From assembly GCA_002502095.1 (NCBI GenBank), contig DAPJ01000012.1, positions 8,488 to 72,487 on the forward strand: a stretch of 64,000 nt of DNA, read 5' to 3'. The notes under the pieces were generated by a model that saw nothing but the letters and a program-made list of their open reading frames with translations, ran no database searches and had not been told where the DNA came from. The translations under genes were made by a program, and so were the position numbers. The DNA is from Euryarchaeota archaeon UBA62 (GTDB taxonomy: Archaea; Thermoplasmatota; Poseidoniia; Poseidoniales; Thalassarchaeaceae). This document shows, in pieces, positions 41,073 through 49,367 of this stretch. Each line of letters begins with the position of its first letter. The first letter of the stretch is position 1.

Positions 41073-42005
41073 GTGAGAGCGTTACCCCACGATAGATCTA
41101 GTCTCCTGTGCTGTGATGGGAAACCTAGCATGATGATGCTTGAATCGATAGATAGGTGGATGACTGCGATGGTCTCTGATGAAGGCAGTGGGGGAGAGGG
41201 CCCGGATGTGTCTATGGAGGCTGTTGTCATCTCCAAGGAAAGAGGGGTAATATGCGGAACTTTCGTTGTTGACAGGTTACTTGAGATACACTATCCCTCC
41301 TGTTCCGCTGAATGGAGAGTGTCAGAGGGATCGATGGTAGAAGTCGGAGGCGAGGTTCTCAGAATATCTGGCAATGGTGCCGAAATGCTACGTTCTGAGA
41401 GAGTCTTATTGAATATCATCGGAAGACTCTCGGGGATTTCCACTAATTCTTCCAGATGGATCAATGAGGCTGGGAGTATGGGCGTAGCTAGTACTAGGAA
41501 GGTTGACTGGGGGCTTCTGGATAAGTGGGCAGTACATGTTGGAGGGGGACTAACGCACAGACTGAGCAGGGAGGACGCCCTGATGATCAAGGATAGCGAG
41601 GTTCTATCATCACGAGTTGGCGATGAGACAGAGGATGAAGCCTTAGCCAGATTGGTTCTGGAGATTGATATGGACACTAATTCATTCTTCACCGTGATAG
41701 AAGTAAGATCTGTTGAGCAGGCGCTAACTGTGGCAGATATTTGGAAGAGGATACAGACAGAAAGGGAGAGTAGTGAGAGAGTTGTTATTCTGCTTGATAA
41801 TCTGGGTCCTGAATTATCATCTCTGGTATCGAGAAGATTGGAGGAAGAGGGGCTACGTGAATGGTGCGTTCTCGAGGGCTCAGGAGGGATTTCTCTAGAG
41901 GAAGTCAAGGAATGGCGTACATGTGGGGTTGATTTGATTTCAACTAGCTCGATTAATAGAGGGGTGTTTCCTCTCGATCTATCAATGAGATTCAGAGGGG
42001 AGTAA
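41073..42005 (+). CDS. nadC: Nicotinate-nucleotide pyrophosphorylase
   Basis: 310 residues. It converts quinolinate and PRPP to nicotinate mononucleotide in NAD synthesis. Motifs are LLNIIGRLSGISTNSSRW, ASTRKVDWGLLDKWAVHVGG and LTHRLSREDALMIKDSEVL, and near the end VILLDNLGPE, CVLEGSGGISLEEV and VDLISTSSINRG. The active-site Arg/Lys/His residues are in TRKVDW and GGLTHRLS. The annotated GTG start adds an N-terminal stretch of about 20 residues; an ATG at 41131 is an alternative. nadA and nadB are not in this window. It ends two bases before the phosphopantothenate synthetase gene. Confidence 0.92.
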   Translation: MRALPHDRSSLLCCDGKPSMMMLESIDRWMTAMVSDEGSGGEGPDVSMEAVVISKERGVICGTFVVDRLLEIHYPSCSAEWRVSEGSMVEVGGEVLRISGNGAEMLRSERVLLNIIGRLSGISTNSSRWINEAGSMGVASTRKVDWGLLDKWAVHVGGGLTHRLSREDALMIKDSEVLSSRVGDETEDEALARLVLEIDMDTNSFFTVIEVRSVEQALTVADIWKRIQTERESSERVVILLDNLGPELSSLVSRRLEEEGLREWCVLEGSGGISLEEVKEWRTCGVDLISTSSINRGVFPLDLSMRFRGE

Positions 42006-42007
42006 TT

Positions 42008-42778
42008 ATGACAGGTATCCCAGATTCACACCCCAGGAAGGCGTCCCTAATGTCTCGACAGAGGATGGTAGAGGCCTCCAAGAGAGGTCTGTTGGCAGAA
42101 TCGGCTATGATTGCTCATGGGCGCGGTGAGGCTTTTGACTATCTTCTCGGTGAGAGAACGAGCGATTCGGCGTCATTAGCAATTCGCGAGGCGGCGGCTC
42201 GTCTGCTTGTTTCTGAAAGACCGGTTATCTCGATGAATGGTAACTCTACTGTCCTTGCAGGTAGTGAGGCGATTATGATCGCCTCGATACTGGGCTGTCC
42301 TGTTGAGGTGAACATTTACTACCGAACCAGTGAACGAATGGAGTCGCTGATAGGTGAGTTAGAGTCCCTGAGGGATCGACTTGGGAGAGAATCTCCAGAA
42401 ATGGTCAGGGAGTCCATTATGGGTGTAGAGATCCTAGGGGCGGTGGCAGACGGGAGAATTCTAGGGCTACAAGGACCAAGGGCATTATGTTCTTCTCGGG
42501 GAATAGAGCAGGCTGATGTTGTGCTGGTCCCTCTCGAGGACGGGGATCGTTGCGAAGCCCTGATCTCACTTGGAAAACAGGTAATTGCCATAGATCTTAA
42601 TCCACTATCTAGGACATCCAAAACAGCTACTGTTACGATAGTAGATGATGTTGCTAGAGCTATGAGCAGGCTTGCCGATGTCCTATTAGAGAATCCAACT
42701 ACAACCGATTGGGATAATGAGGCGGTAATTAGAGACGCCTTAGATATAATGTCTAGCTCCTCGCTGAGGATTGGCTAG
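42008..42778 (+). CDS. 4-phosphopantoate--beta-alanine ligase
   Basis: 256 residues, archaeal phosphopantothenate synthetase (COG1701 type). It joins 4-phosphopantoate with beta-alanine, the second step of the archaeal route to CoA. Characteristic segments are SLMSRQRMVEASKRGLLAES, MIAHGRGEAFDYLLGERT, RPVISMNGNSTVLAG and CPVEVNIYYRTSERMESL, with VIAIDLNPLSRTSKTATVTI near the C-terminus. Pantoate kinase, which makes its substrate, is at 3323-4297. It directly follows nadC, so two cofactor genes are cotranscribed, and overlaps the convergent dehydrogenase by four bases. Confidence 0.92.
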   Translation: MTGIPDSHPRKASLMSRQRMVEASKRGLLAESAMIAHGRGEAFDYLLGERTSDSASLAIREAAARLLVSERPVISMNGNSTVLAGSEAIMIASILGCPVEVNIYYRTSERMESLIGELESLRDRLGRESPEMVRESIMGVEILGAVADGRILGLQGPRALCSSRGIEQADVVLVPLEDGDRCEALISLGKQVIAIDLNPLSRTSKTATVTIVDDVARAMSRLADVLLENPTTTDWDNEAVIRDALDIMSSSSLRIG

Positions 42779-43986
42779 GGAAATCTCTCTTTGAGCATCG
42801 ACTCGCATCTCATAGCGATGGCTTGCCCAACTTCCGAGGTACTTGCTGTACCCCCCAAGTCATAGGTCACTATGCCCCCTTCTTCGAAATGCTTCTGAAT
42901 GGCACTCTGTAGAATCTCAGCACACGTATCGAGATTCTGATCCTTCTTTCTGAATGCCAGGGCCTCAAACATCATCTGTACAGATTGTATCATGGCTATT
43001 GGATTGACAACATTCTTTCCAGCATGTTTTGGGGAGGAGCCGTGAACGGGTTCGAAGAGCATGTGCTTCGGTCCCATGTTAGCGCTTGCGGACATTCCCA
43101 TTCCTCCTTGCAGGACACTGGCCAAATCTGTGGCGATATCGCCAAACATGTTTGGAAGGACTACCACGTCTAGATCTTCTGGATTCCTGACGAGCCACAT
43201 AGTGAAGGCATCGATATACGCCTCCTTTACAGCTATATCCGGATTTCTCTCTGCGAACTCTCTGAATATCTTTCTGAAAAGCTGGCACCCTCTGGTGACA
43301 TTGGACTTGTCTACGCATGTTACGGACTGGGATGCTCCCGTTTTCCTCTGTCTATGCTTAGCATAGTCGAAGGCGAATCTGATTACCCTCTCGCTGCCGT
43401 CCCTCGAAATTGGACGAGGGTCCCAAGCAACCTCTCCATCTAATCCAGGAAACTCTTCAATTACAATCGGTTCATCTTTCTTTCCTAAAGCCCTCTGCTC
43501 CATTCTCCTAAGGAGCGAGTGATAGAGTCCCTCCGTATTCTCACGAATCATGATAATATCTACCAAATCTGGGTTCCAGACTTGTTTGTGAACACCATGC
43601 ACCTTGTGAGTGACACCAGCATAAAGTTTGACTGGCCTGACATTGGCATATAGCTCCAAGCCTGATCTAAGACCGAGAATGGTCTGTCCGCCAGCCATGT
43701 CTCCATTCGGAAGTCTGGCATCGGGCCATCCAATAGCACCCAAGAGAATGGCGTCAGACTCATCTCTACAGTATTCGAAAGACCCTTTTGGCCACTCTTC
43801 ACCTGTCTCAAGATAGTACTGCCCGCCACATGGAATCTCATTTATGTCGAACGATGCGGGACTGTTTTCGTCAAAAACTGAAAGGATTCGTAGTGCCTCT
43901 CTCATTACTTCGCGTCCAGTCCCGTCGCCGGGCAGTACCGCTAGCCGATAGGTAGCCATGGGTCTCGGCAAATGTTCATCATTCAT
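42775..43986 (-). CDS. Isopropylmalate/isocitrate dehydrogenase-family enzyme
   Basis: 403 residues, beta-decarboxylating dehydrogenase family. Features are AVLPGDGTGREVMREAL, a DIIMIRENTEGLYHS substrate loop, VTCVDKSNVTRGCQLF with the catalytic Lys, EAYIDAFTMWLVRNPEDLDVVVLPNMFGDIATDLAS with the metal Asp residues, and LFEPVHGSSPKHAGKNVVNP. The EPVHGS motif and NAD-type pocket fit 3-isopropylmalate or a related (tartrate/homoisocitrate) dehydrogenase rather than isocitrate dehydrogenase, which is separate at 60580. No leucine genes are adjacent, so the substrate is uncertain. Start is ATG 43986; ATG 43959 is an alternative. Confidence 0.83.
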   Translation of the reverse strand: MNDEHLPRPMATYRLAVLPGDGTGREVMREALRILSVFDENSPASFDINEIPCGGQYYLETGEEWPKGSFEYCRDESDAILLGAIGWPDARLPNGDMAGGQTILGLRSGLELYANVRPVKLYAGVTHKVHGVHKQVWNPDLVDIIMIRENTEGLYHSLLRRMEQRALGKKDEPIVIEEFPGLDGEVAWDPRPISRDGSERVIRFAFDYAKHRQRKTGASQSVTCVDKSNVTRGCQLFRKIFREFAERNPDIAVKEAYIDAFTMWLVRNPEDLDVVVLPNMFGDIATDLASVLQGGMGMSASANMGPKHMLFEPVHGSSPKHAGKNVVNPIAMIQSVQMMFEALAFRKKDQNLDTCAEILQSAIQKHFEEGGIVTYDLGGTASTSEVGQAIAMRCESMLKERFP

Positions 43987-44057
43987 CAATTAACCCCCAA
44001 CTGACGATGGCTCAGGAAGAGGATAGTTGATAGACGGTCACCGAGAATGACTGGGCA

Positions 44058-44666
44058 ATGGAGCGCGCGCCCGAAGATGGCAGGGAAAGTCCACGGATAG
44101 ACGTTAGGACACTCCCAGAATCAGTAGCTAGGCTCTGGGAGACTATGCTTAGGTTGGATCCTTCTTGGGATTTGTCTTCCTGGCTGGACGAAAGAGCGTT
44201 GGAAGAGCTTGAGTTAGTCGAGAGTCACCTAGGAAGAGAGAGGTTGCGATTAGAGCAACGTCTTCACAGAATTGAGACACTAGTAAAGAGGCTGAAAAGA
44301 CAGCGTGAAGTGGTTGGTACAGGGATTGAGGACCCACATCAAAAAAATCTATTTGATATTTACGAAATAAGCAGTAAATCGAAAGAAAAAGATTCTGAAA
44401 CGAGTCAGGAAGGGGAGCCTGCGGTACATTTCGGTTCTTTAGATGTTGGAGACGATCCGTTGCTGGCTATTGTTGCAGAGCATGTCCTAGGATTACTTGA
44501 GCTCCACTCACTAGAAGGACCAGCTCCTGTCCATTTCGACTCTTTGATGGGCAACCTTATCCCTCTTGGCATTAGGGTAGATGATCTAGACGAAGCGATA
44601 GCTTGGCTCCTTCAGAGCGAGCTTATTATCGAGATTGAAGAGGACTCTTTTTCTCTCAGTGGATAA
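44058..44666 (+). CDS. Coiled-coil protein with possible winged-helix C-terminus
   Basis: 202 residues, not recognised. An Asp/Trp-rich N-terminal part (DPSWDLSSWLDERALEELEL) is followed by a strongly charged helix likely to form a coiled coil (HLGRERLRLEQRLHRIETLV). A polar linker comes next, and then a C-terminal domain of about 75 residues (LLAIVAEHVLGLLELHSLEG to IIEIEEDSFSLSG) that has the size and strand pattern of a winged helix. It precedes the methylase-like gene by 64 bases on the same strand and may function with it. Confidence 0.65.
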   Translation: MERAPEDGRESPRIDVRTLPESVARLWETMLRLDPSWDLSSWLDERALEELELVESHLGRERLRLEQRLHRIETLVKRLKRQREVVGTGIEDPHQKNLFDIYEISSKSKEKDSETSQEGEPAVHFGSLDVGDDPLLAIVAEHVLGLLELHSLEGPAPVHFDSLMGNLIPLGIRVDDLDEAIAWLLQSELIIEIEEDSFSLSG

Positions 44667-44688
44667 GCAATTTTCTTAACCAATATAC

Positions 44689-44706
44689 AACCTTTCAAAA
44701 AAGGTT
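44689..44706 (+). promoter_or_regulatory. Hairpin between the coiled-coil and methylase-like genes
   Basis: AACCTTT at 44689-44695 pairs exactly with AAAGGTT at 44700-44706 around a CAAA loop, downstream of TTTTCTTAACC and AATATAC. It could be an attenuator or a weak terminator of the upstream gene, or a regulatory site for the methylase-like gene starting 25 bases later. Role inferred. Confidence 0.35.
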
Positions 44707-44730
44707 GATGATTTCCGTGAAGTGAGATTA

Positions 44731-46698
44731 ATGGTTAGTGAAGCGGCAGGTTGGTATGCAAGGCTAGATCAGGCGTGTCCTGATAGAGCGAAGCAAATCA
44801 GATGTTGGTTGGATTTTTGGGAGTCTTCTGTGATATCAGGAACACCAATTGCTGCATCTCTGCCCAATACGTGGCCGACCCTTCCTGCTGGTCTGCTGAC
44901 CGACCCCGGCGTGGTTTTGGAAAAACTTCTATCAAGATTTGAAGCGGTTGAAGACGGGCGCTCTCCTAAGGGAGCTTACTCAACTCCATCCAGGCTTGTT
45001 GGATCGGTTCTGGCAGATGAGCTTTCCAGTGGAGGTCGCAGCAAGAAGAAAGAGGCTCCTCCGACCCTGTCTCTATCTGCTATTCCTCCGGCATTCAGAG
45101 ACTACGCCCAGAGATTGAATAATGAAGCCTCGTCAATCTTAGGAGAAGATGACTATTCTGACAGCTCGGAGAAGACCAGCTCTGGAATCCCTCTACCCTT
45201 CGCTGATCCTAGTTGTGGTGCGGGATTGGTTGTATCACAATTGATAAGGCTCCATGCACAGAGAATAGAAGTCCTTTCTGCTGAGAATAAATGTACTGAT
45301 ACTTTGAGGTTGTTAGAAGGCTTGCAGCTGGTGGGTTTCTCGGGACTTGCCGTAGAAGCGGCTAGAAGGAGAATACTCATCACACTAGGGAAGGCTGGAT
45401 TGGTAGATTTGTCTGGAGATAGCAGGAGTCAGATGATTGGTCGTGCTGAAGCTGAGATGATTCTTGAAAGCAATGTCCTCGAAGGCGATCCACTTCTCGG
45501 TGAGTGGCCTTGGAATGAGAGTCCCAAGCTACTGATTAGTAGACCCCCTTGGATTAGGATAAAAGATAGATTCAGGGGTCATGAAGAGGGGAGTAGGCTT
45601 CGAAAGGAGCTCTCCAGTAAGTTAAGGAATGCAACAGATTATGATGGTAGTCTGAGATTTTCTGCTCTACGTGGAAATGTGAACATGTACAGATTATTTC
45701 TCGAGAGATCGATGCAACTTGTGGGCGAAGAGGGCAGGATTAGAATGATTGTTCCAGATTCCCTGCTGAGGGAGAGAAGTAGTGCACCCCTGAGAAAGCT
45801 ACTGGTTGAAAGTAATGAGTGGTTCTCTACCTGGTCATTCCCTGACCCCAATAGGGTGTTCCCGGGCATAACCCAAGGTGTAGCGGTGTTGGGACTGACT
45901 GTTGGTGGCAAGACTGAGAAGATGGTAAGCTACGGGCCTTTAACTGCGAATGACATTTCTACTGAGGTGGGCCTATCGAGGTCTTCACCTTCTATAGACC
46001 TGGAAAGGGGCTCATGGTCTTCCTGGACTGATGCTACTTGGGCAGTTCCGAGGATGCCAATAGATTCTTTTGATAGGAAGAAAGTTATTGAAGCGATTGG
46101 TAGATTGGCGGATAAACCTAGGCTGTCGGAAGAGGGCAACTGGCTGAATCCAGATGGAAGCTCTGTTAGGGTGAGAGTCGGTGAAATTGACCAAAGTGCA
46201 TGGTCAGACTATATTGATGACTGGTCGGAAGGAAGTTCAGAAATACCTTTCATTCGAAATGCTCACTTCATGGTAATGGATGGCGAGGTTTGCCTACATC
46301 ATCCAGCATTCGATAATGATGTCGAGGAGGGTGCAATTCAGAGATCTCACTCATCATGGAATGGGGATAGTAACTCTCCATCTGGCCCTAGGATCGCTTG
46401 CCAGGCCATATTGGGATCAAACAATGATAGGCGTCTTCGCTGGGCAGTTATTCCTGATGGCTGCGTATTGAGTAACTCAGTGAACTATCTTGAGTTCTCG
46501 GAGAATGTAATTGATTCTTTAGTTGGCAAGGGAGGAGGTTCGCTAGTTATTGGTTTGGAGTGGCTTTGTAAGGTCTTGAATTCTGAAGATTTGGAGATTT
46601 GGTCAAGAGCATGGGGGGCAAATAATAACGTGAACAACTATGAGATAGAGAGTCTTCCTTTCCCTGTTCCGGAAGACGAGTTATCGTTTTCAATATAG
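44731..46698 (+). CDS. DNA methyltransferase-like protein (Eco57I/type IIG type) with altered motif IV
   Basis: 655 residues. The layout matches Eco57I-type adenine methylases: GAYSTPSRLVGSVLADEL (the 'YTP' start), motif I FADPSCGAGLVV (near residue 157), a GFSGLAVEAARRRI helix, a motif IV position reading LLISRPPWIRI (near 268), RIRMIVPDSLLRE, and a C-terminal target-recognition-like part ending NNVNNYEIESLPFPVP. Active enzymes have Asn or Asp before PPW/PPY; here it is Arg. There is no endonuclease motif or partner nuclease adjacent. It may be catalytically inactive or a divergent enzyme. GTG 44722 is another possible start. Confidence 0.72.
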   Translation: MVSEAAGWYARLDQACPDRAKQIRCWLDFWESSVISGTPIAASLPNTWPTLPAGLLTDPGVVLEKLLSRFEAVEDGRSPKGAYSTPSRLVGSVLADELSSGGRSKKKEAPPTLSLSAIPPAFRDYAQRLNNEASSILGEDDYSDSSEKTSSGIPLPFADPSCGAGLVVSQLIRLHAQRIEVLSAENKCTDTLRLLEGLQLVGFSGLAVEAARRRILITLGKAGLVDLSGDSRSQMIGRAEAEMILESNVLEGDPLLGEWPWNESPKLLISRPPWIRIKDRFRGHEEGSRLRKELSSKLRNATDYDGSLRFSALRGNVNMYRLFLERSMQLVGEEGRIRMIVPDSLLRERSSAPLRKLLVESNEWFSTWSFPDPNRVFPGITQGVAVLGLTVGGKTEKMVSYGPLTANDISTEVGLSRSSPSIDLERGSWSSWTDATWAVPRMPIDSFDRKKVIEAIGRLADKPRLSEEGNWLNPDGSSVRVRVGEIDQSAWSDYIDDWSEGSSEIPFIRNAHFMVMDGEVCLHHPAFDNDVEEGAIQRSHSSWNGDSNSPSGPRIACQAILGSNNDRRLRWAVIPDGCVLSNSVNYLEFSENVIDSLVGKGGGSLVIGLEWLCKVLNSEDLEIWSRAWGANNNVNNYEIESLPFPVPEDELSFSI

Positions 46699-46721
46699 TT
46701 GAGGCACAACTATCAATAAAG

Positions 46722-46737
46722 CGGAAATAGATTTCCG
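46722..46737. repeat. Perfect palindrome after the methylase-like gene
   Basis: CGGAAAT-AG-ATTTCCG is a 16-base perfect inverted repeat 24 bases after the stop. It is flanked by CACAAC (46705-46710) and GTTGTG (46737-46742), which can extend the pairing with a bulge. It may be a transcript end or an operator for the NTPase gene downstream. Confidence 0.4.
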
Positions 46738-46840
46738 TTGTGGGGAAGAATTAGGCATAATTAACCGAATAGACTATTATCGTTACTTATCCTACACTAG
46801 TCGTACTATCACGCGAGTGTGTCATGGAGTAGTGGAGCTA

Positions 46841-47401
46841 ATGGGCATCAATCCTAAGATTGGAATAACTGGACTACCTAGATCTGGTAAGTCAGCAGTT
46901 CTCGATAAGGTCGTCAAAATGATCGAAGAAGAGAGTTCTGCGTCTGTTGGAATTCCTGTGATTGCAGGAATGAGATCAGAGGCAATTATTGAGAATGGCG
47001 AGAGGGTTGGCTACGCTTGTGTCGATATCGTAACCGGAGAGAGGGGGATAATGGCTCACAAGGAGATTGACTCGCGTCATAGGGTACTTGGGTACGGGAT
47101 TGACCCCAGTGAGATTGACAGAGTTGGAGTACCCGCGATTCTGAATGCGATTGGTAATTGTCAATACTTGGTAATCGATGAAGTTGGGAAGTTTACTGTA
47201 GAAAGCGAGGGTTTTGTATCCGCAGTTCGTGAGGCACTAAAGTACGACATGCCTACTCTTCTGACCCTTCACAAAAAGAGTCGTCATCCTCTGCTCCAAG
47301 ATATCAGGAGGAGGGATGATGGACGTATTCTGGAAGTCACTCCTGTTAACAGAGCGCTCCTACCCTATAAGATACTGAAACTAATCCAACAGGACTATTG
47401 A
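46841..47401 (+). CDS. THEP1-family nucleoside-triphosphatase
   Basis: 186 residues, archaeal/eukaryotic THEP1 (COG1618) P-loop family. Walker A is KIGITGLPRSGKSAVL, Walker B is CQYLVIDEVGKFTVES, and between lie GYACVDIVTGERGIMAH and GYGIDPSEIDRVGVPAI, typical of the family; the end is PVNRALLPYKILKLIQQ. The enzyme hydrolyses NTPs slowly in vitro; its cellular role is not settled. ATG 46841 is chosen over an upstream GTG at 46817 because the P-loop strand normally begins within a few residues of the start. A GGAG precedes it closely. Confidence 0.87.
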   Translation: MGINPKIGITGLPRSGKSAVLDKVVKMIEEESSASVGIPVIAGMRSEAIIENGERVGYACVDIVTGERGIMAHKEIDSRHRVLGYGIDPSEIDRVGVPAILNAIGNCQYLVIDEVGKFTVESEGFVSAVREALKYDMPTLLTLHKKSRHPLLQDIRRRDDGRILEVTPVNRALLPYKILKLIQQDY

Positions 47402-47440
47402 GACGGAGAAGTTGATTCGCTGAACCCCCTGTTGATTATC

Positions 47441-47812
47441 ATGAGCTCCCCCTCTATCCGGCTCAGGAGAGTCTTGATGGGCGTAATGATATCCATGGTT
47501 TTTCTCACCTCAATATCCATTGGCGATGGTAGCCTCATCATTCTAGATGAGGATCTTTCAAATGAGGACAACAGGTCGTTTGCATTCCCTGCATTAGCGA
47601 CCATCTGTGGATTGATTCTTTTAGCAATGAGAAGAGCTGATGGTAGAGAACATGGGGGTTTCTTTCTTGACTCTTGGATAAGTAGAGAATCCGAGGATGA
47701 AATGATATCCAGGCTAAAACGAGAGCAAGACGAGGCTGGTGTCGAAAAAATGGGCGGAGCCTGGGCAGAATTGGAGAAAGTACACTTAGAAAGAAGCCTT
47801 GAAGAGGAGTAG
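47441..47812 (+). CDS. Small two-segment membrane protein
   Basis: 123 residues from ATG 47441. A basic start (SIRLRR) leads into a membrane segment (VLMGVMISMVFLTSISIG), a short acidic external loop (DEDLSNEDN), a second segment (SFAFPALATICGLILLAM), and then a charged C-terminal tail of about 55 residues with heptad-like Glu/Leu spacing. No family recognised. It is followed by gcvH 52 bases on. Confidence 0.6.
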   Translation: MSSPSIRLRRVLMGVMISMVFLTSISIGDGSLIILDEDLSNEDNRSFAFPALATICGLILLAMRRADGREHGGFFLDSWISRESEDEMISRLKREQDEAGVEKMGGAWAELEKVHLERSLEEE

Positions 47813-47864
47813 CCAGAAACGAAAGATTGACTGTTAGGTCGCCCTCGTGAGGTTGGGTGAGAGA

Positions 47865-48248
47865 ATGAGCGAGGTACCTGAGGAGCTAAGATATACTAAG
47901 GAGCATGAGTGGATAAGGGTCGAGGGAGATTCGGTAGTCATAGGAGTAACTGACTATGCGCAGAATGCCCTTACTGATGTTGTATGGGTAGAGCTGCCTG
48001 AAATGGGTGCCGTTGTTGGTTCGATGGACTCATTCGCTAGTGTGGAGTCTGTAAAGTCAGTTAGCGAGATTTATGCTCCAATAAGTGGTGAAGTTATCGA
48101 GATCAATGATGTTTTAGAGGACTCTCCCGAGCTAATCAACGAAGATCCATATGGGAAGGGTTGGATTTGTAAAATGTCTATTTCTGACAATTCCGAGCTT
48201 GCGTCTTTGCTGGATGGGACTACTTATCGTGGGCTCATAGAGGAATGA
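47865..48248 (+). CDS. gcvH: Glycine cleavage system H protein
   Basis: 127 residues, a complete H protein. It carries the aminomethyl group on lipoyl-lysine between the P, T and L proteins. The lipoylation site is FASVESVKSVSEIYAPISG, and YTKEHEWIRVEGDSVVIGVTDYAQ and DPYGKGWICKM are typical. ATG 47865 has GGTGA five bases upstream; the GTG at 47847 is less likely. The gcvP and gcvT genes are not nearby. The stop overlaps the RNase HI start by ATGA. Confidence 0.95.
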   Translation: MSEVPEELRYTKEHEWIRVEGDSVVIGVTDYAQNALTDVVWVELPEMGAVVGSMDSFASVESVKSVSEIYAPISGEVIEINDVLEDSPELINEDPYGKGWICKMSISDNSELASLLDGTTYRGLIEE

Positions 48249-48787
48249 AGATGAGGGGCTCGTCCACTTACATCTACTTCGATGGTTCGTGTGGCGAGAA
48301 TAGGAATGTAACCTCCGAGACTCCCGCTGGGTGGGGTTTCTGTGTAGTGAGCGGGGATAACGGGATTGGTAGGGGACACGGAGAGATAGTTAACGAGAAG
48401 AGCGGGGTAGTGGTCACAAACCCACTTGATGAGGATTTCATAGGAGCCCGTGTTGGTTCAAACAATACTGCTGAGTTGAGTGCTTTCGCTCACTCTCTTA
48501 TCTGGATTCTCAAGAATCATGATTCGGGTAAGATAGTGATCAGAGGAGATTCTGAGTATGCCATGAACATAGGGTCAGGAAGATGGAAAGCTAAGGCTAA
48601 CAAGGAGCTGGCAACAAGAGTTCGTTCACTCTGGGAAGAGGTGAACGCCTCTTTTTTCATTTCAACGGAGCATGTAAGAGCTCATGAGGGACACAGGTGG
48701 AATGAGCGTGCTGATCATTTAGCTTTCAGAGCAATGAAAGAAGAGATGCCACTTCCGCTCCAATTCTGGAAGCCTGGTAGGAGATAG
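48245..48787 (+). CDS. rnhA: Ribonuclease HI
   Basis: 180 residues. It cuts RNA in RNA-DNA hybrids. The four acidic catalytic residues are visible: Asp in YIYFDGSCGENR, Glu in SNNTAELSAFAHSL, Asp in IRGDSEYAMN and the last Asp in HRWNERADHLAFRAM. A 35-residue stretch between the first two strands (GHGEIVNEKSGVV and onward) is longer than in E. coli RNase HI. The start overlaps the gcvH stop by four bases. Type 1 enzymes are less common than RNase HII in archaea. Confidence 0.9.
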   Translation: MKMRGSSTYIYFDGSCGENRNVTSETPAGWGFCVVSGDNGIGRGHGEIVNEKSGVVVTNPLDEDFIGARVGSNNTAELSAFAHSLIWILKNHDSGKIVIRGDSEYAMNIGSGRWKAKANKELATRVRSLWEEVNASFFISTEHVRAHEGHRWNERADHLAFRAMKEEMPLPLQFWKPGRR

Positions 48788-49264
48788 TCAAATTATCTGA
48801 AGTAGATATAAGAATCCTAGGAATGCATGGATGATCACTAACACGGCCATTACATCTCCTAATCTTCCATGTAAGTCTCGAGTTTTTACAATACTCTCTC
48901 CCTCCCTTCTCAAAGAGCTGGTCTTTCTGCCCAGATACCATAGGGACCCCATGAGTGCAAGAGCTAGAATCCCAGCCCAGCCATGATAATGATTGGGAAT
49001 CAGTTGTTTTAGTGCTTGTTCATTACTCTGACCAGATATGATAGCCTCGACAATCTGAGCAATAAATGCAATCGAGATAACAAAAATGAGATATGCCATT
49101 ATTCTGTTTCCTGATTTTTCGTGTTCATTCATGGCTGAAGTCCTTTCATCGCCCTTTAGGCCCTCTCTTTCTCTTCTCCAAGACCTTTGTTTCATGAATG
49201 CCCATATCAAGGCGAGAGCCAGTATTGGATGAATCATCAGAATTCCCACTCTGATAAAATCCAT
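48788..49264 (-). CDS. Four-segment membrane protein resembling DUF4079
   Basis: 158 residues with four membrane segments: ILMIHPILALALIWAFM, RIMAYLIFVISIAFIAQIV, HGWAGILALALMGSLWYLG and VMAVLVIIHAFLGFLYLLQI. Each has or is near a conserved-looking histidine (IHP, NHYHGW, LHGRLGD, IIHAF), as in b561-like and DUF4079 proteins, so haem binding is possible but not shown. It is convergent with rnhA, with adjoining stops, and divergent from the PIN-domain gene. Confidence 0.65.
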   Translation of the reverse strand: MDFIRVGILMIHPILALALIWAFMKQRSWRREREGLKGDERTSAMNEHEKSGNRIMAYLIFVISIAFIAQIVEAIISGQSNEQALKQLIPNHYHGWAGILALALMGSLWYLGRKTSSLRREGESIVKTRDLHGRLGDVMAVLVIIHAFLGFLYLLQII

Positions 49265-49367
49265 GTATCGCCCGAGACGTGATTACTTATTTCCTCTACT
49301 GACGCGTAGGTTACTGAGGCGATGTGTTGATGTACAGCGCGCATAGGCCGAGAGACGAGGTTGTGCT

